This document shows, in pieces, positions 62,545 to 64,000 of a stretch of 64,000 nucleotides of DNA. The DNA comes from Pseudomonas fluorescens (GTDB lineage Bacteria; Pseudomonadota; Gammaproteobacteria; Pseudomonadales; Pseudomonadaceae). Under the pieces are notes generated by a model. That model ran no database searches. It worked only from the letters and a program-made list of their open reading frames with translations, and was not told the DNA's origin. The stretch covers positions 3,969,001-4,033,000 of the forward strand of contig NZ_CP015637.1 in assembly GCF_001708445.1 (NCBI RefSeq). Direction: 5' to 3'. Both the position numbers and the translations under genes were made by a program. Position 1 is the stretch's first letter; each line of letters starts with the position of its first letter.

Positions 62545-63294
62545 TCATTGCACCGGCAGGAAATTCATCAATAACAGGCTTTGCGCATAGTTAAGGCCAA
62601 TACGTCGGTAGCGCTCATCGAGCATCTGGGTCAGCAGGTCGAGGCGCGCGACGATCTTGCCGAACTCCACCGCAAAACTGAGGTTGCTGCCCTCCTCCGA
62701 GATCTCGTTAGAAAACAACAGCAGCACGCCATTGGCATCCTGGCGTTGGCTGAGCAACCAGGTTGCCTTCTCGATGTTGCGCGCAGCGTTATTGACGAAC
62801 TGCGGATTGATCGAGTCGGAAATGTAGAACTGCGTGCGCCCACCGTGTGCGGTGACGAGCATGCTGCCAATCGCGTAGATAAACGCCCCCACCCGGTCGC
62901 CGCGAAACTCAGGGCTCAAGGAATAGCTCAATGCCGCCAGGTCACGACGATCCCCCAGGGCGGGCAATGGTTGACGATTCTCGATGGCCTTGCGAATTTC
63001 CCGCGCCGCGCTCACCGCGTCCGGGTACCCCGATTGACGCCACTGGTTGGGGTTACGCAGATAAAGTTTGTTCATCAATAGATACAAGCTTTGCAGGTTG
63101 TCGCGCATGCCCAGGGTGGCCATACGATCGACGCTGGTCTGGAAGAATTCATCGGGCTTGCCGTTACTGAATTGCTTGGCGATATCGCGTCCCTGCTGCT
63201 GAGTGCAAGCGCTGGCACACCCCATCAACACGACCGCCAGCAGCAACGGCCGGCGCGTCCAAAAGGCGGTAAAAACAGGCAAAGTACGCGGCAT
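62545..63294 (-). CDS. Conserved hypothetical lipoprotein
   Basis: 249 residues. The N-terminal hydrophobic segment RPLLLAVVLMGCASACTQQQ includes two possible lipobox cysteines (LMGC and ASAC). The mature part has SNGKPDEFFQTSVDRMATLGMRDNLQSLYLLMNKLYLRNPNQW and GDRVGAFIYAIGSMLVTAHGGRTQFYISD. No named domain is known to me. The ATG at 63294 gives the lipoprotein signal; an in-frame extension to 63348 does not look coding. Confidence 0.75.
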   Translation of the reverse strand: MPRTLPVFTAFWTRRPLLLAVVLMGCASACTQQQGRDIAKQFSNGKPDEFFQTSVDRMATLGMRDNLQSLYLLMNKLYLRNPNQWRQSGYPDAVSAAREIRKAIENRQPLPALGDRRDLAALSYSLSPEFRGDRVGAFIYAIGSMLVTAHGGRTQFYISDSINPQFVNNAARNIEKATWLLSQRQDANGVLLLFSNEISEEGSNLSFAVEFGKIVARLDLLTQMLDERYRRIGLNYAQSLLLMNFLPVQ

Positions 63295-63387
63295 CGGCAC
63301 CCGATCTAGTTGTTCTGGCCACACGCAGTATGAGTGTCGCTGGCACAACGATAGATCCAGAAAACTCGAAAAAGTGCAGAGGGGCGG

Positions 63388-63412
63388 CAGAAAACCCGGC
63401 GCCGGGCCGGGT
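63388..63412 (-). terminator. Possible minus-strand terminator
   Basis: On the minus strand GAACCCGGC-CCGGC-GCCGGGTT is followed by TTTTC, a GC-rich hairpin with a short T run. It would end a transcript that includes the small membrane protein gene at 63639-63797. A further 37-codon acidic frame (63435-63548, start GTG) lies just before it, with too little support to call. Confidence 0.45.
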
Positions 63413-63638
63413 TCGCTGGGCTCAAGCGCTTGAATCAGTTGTCAGGATGCTCGCTCGCCAGCGAGTTGGCGGCGTCGACATCAGACATCTCTTCTTCAAG
63501 TGGTGCCCTATCCTCTGGGGGGCAATGCTCGGCAGCCTGGGCCGGCACGAACAGTGCTGGAGAATCTCATCCCTACAGGACGTGGCCGCCAGGAACCCGC
63601 CGAAAACGGCTGGCTTGGATGGGAGATAGACAGCCAGG

Positions 63639-63797
63639 CTACGTCGAACGCCCGGCATTACGGTCATGTTGTTTTTTTACGCCTTTCCCGCCCCTTCGTT
63701 CATATTGATGGTGAATAAACCAGACGACCAAGAGCAGTCCTGACAGACCGATAATGAACAACAACAGCTCTATTGCGGCACCTTCATGTGAAAACAT
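63639..63797 (-). CDS. Small membrane protein (52 residues)
   Basis: Begins MFSHEGAAIELLLFIIGLSG and continues LLLVVWFIHHQYERRGG, giving one clear membrane helix followed by a basic, hydrophilic tail (KKQHDRNAGRST). The start ATG at 63797 has a strong ribosome site, GAGGAACGAAAC. No family is recognised. It is a typical single-pass small protein, topology N-out/C-in by the positive-inside rule. The remaining 63798-64000 shows no further supported feature. Confidence 0.6.
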   Translation of the reverse strand: MFSHEGAAIELLLFIIGLSGLLLVVWFIHHQYERRGGKGVKKQHDRNAGRST

Positions 63798-64000
63798 GTT
63801 TCGTTCCTCGTCCTGAAGTATCGCGCCTCAAAAACGGGCGCTTCCGAAATTGTTAGTAACAATTCATACATTTTCAGGGTAGACGCCAACGTCGGAGGTG
63901 ACAACCCCAAAAACCTCAGAACCCTTGATCTAGACACGTCACTCGTCGAAAAACCTCCGCACCCATCGCTCGAGGCAGGGCAACCTCCACGCAATGAGGG

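Noticed and set aside
63770..63994. 74-codon minus-strand frame at the window end
   Set aside because: It overlaps the better-supported small membrane gene start in another frame and lacks a ribosome site.

Overview
The window reads as a chromosomal segment of a Pseudomonas of the fluorescens group. This is inferred from the high GC content, three families of Pseudomonas-type REP/REPIN palindromes (GTGGGAGGGGGC..., TGTAGGAGCGAGC..., TGTGGCGAGCGGGC...), a pyoverdine-type NRPS with a PvdS-like promoter, FecI/FecR signalling genes and a GlpSTPQUV-like ABC transporter. No rRNA, tRNA, CRISPR array, prophage or intact transposase gene was seen.

Layout. 0-3.7 kb: a hybrid histidine kinase with an N-terminal transporter-like domain (cut by the window edge), translationally overlapping a LuxR-type response regulator. 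3.8-10.1 kb: a truncated NRPS (C-A-T-E-C-partial A) on the minus strand. Its first adenylation domain has a serine code, and the gene is cut off exactly at one end of a small inverted-repeat element. 10.2-14 kb: HicAB toxin-antitoxin, an MFS and a MATE transporter, and a DUF2239 protein. 14.3-17.5 kb: formamidase plus FmdB zinc ribbon, a LysR and a short AraC regulator. 17.6-21.8 kb: two paralogous winged-helix/ATPase regulators whose 3' ends overlap. 21.9-26.5 kb: GlxA-type regulator, pirin, a secreted EGGADR-repeat protein, and a quinone oxidoreductase divergent from a LysR gene.

27-38.9 kb: an orphan sulfonate-type binding protein, then a sugar or polyol catabolic locus. One arm (minus strand) encodes a split transketolase and an FGGY kinase. 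The other arm (plus strand) encodes a ribose-type ABC importer, two SDR dehydrogenases, a SorC-type regulator and transaldolase. The logic is uptake, oxidation of a polyol to a ketose, phosphorylation, then transketolase/transaldolase chemistry. The 360-bp divergent promoter region holds matching inverted operator-like sites. 38.9-47.5 kb: paired lipoproteins, SotB-like and bile-acid-symporter-like membrane proteins, an AraC regulator, a second orphan binding protein and an APC permease.

47.8-56.1 kb: a six-gene ABC transporter in the gene order of rhizobial glpSTPQUV, transcribed from a probable sigma-54 promoter and divergent from an AcoR-like sigma-54 activator. A cluster of TGAACA hexamers lies between them. 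The two ATPases carry complementary motif losses that predict one canonical and one degenerate ATP site. 56.1-60.1 kb: a TonB-dependent receptor with no signalling domain, followed by ECF sigma and FecR genes. 60.3-64 kb: a small ORF with an XRE-cupin regulator, an extraordinary 170-residue protein that is about 41% methionine with 15 cysteines, a lipoprotein and small hypothetical or membrane proteins.

The most unusual items are the Met/Cys-rich protein, the EGGADR repeat protein, the MITE-like element that carries a REPIN and inserts into REPs (and whose end truncates the NRPS), and the asymmetric ABC ATPase pair under sigma-54 control.
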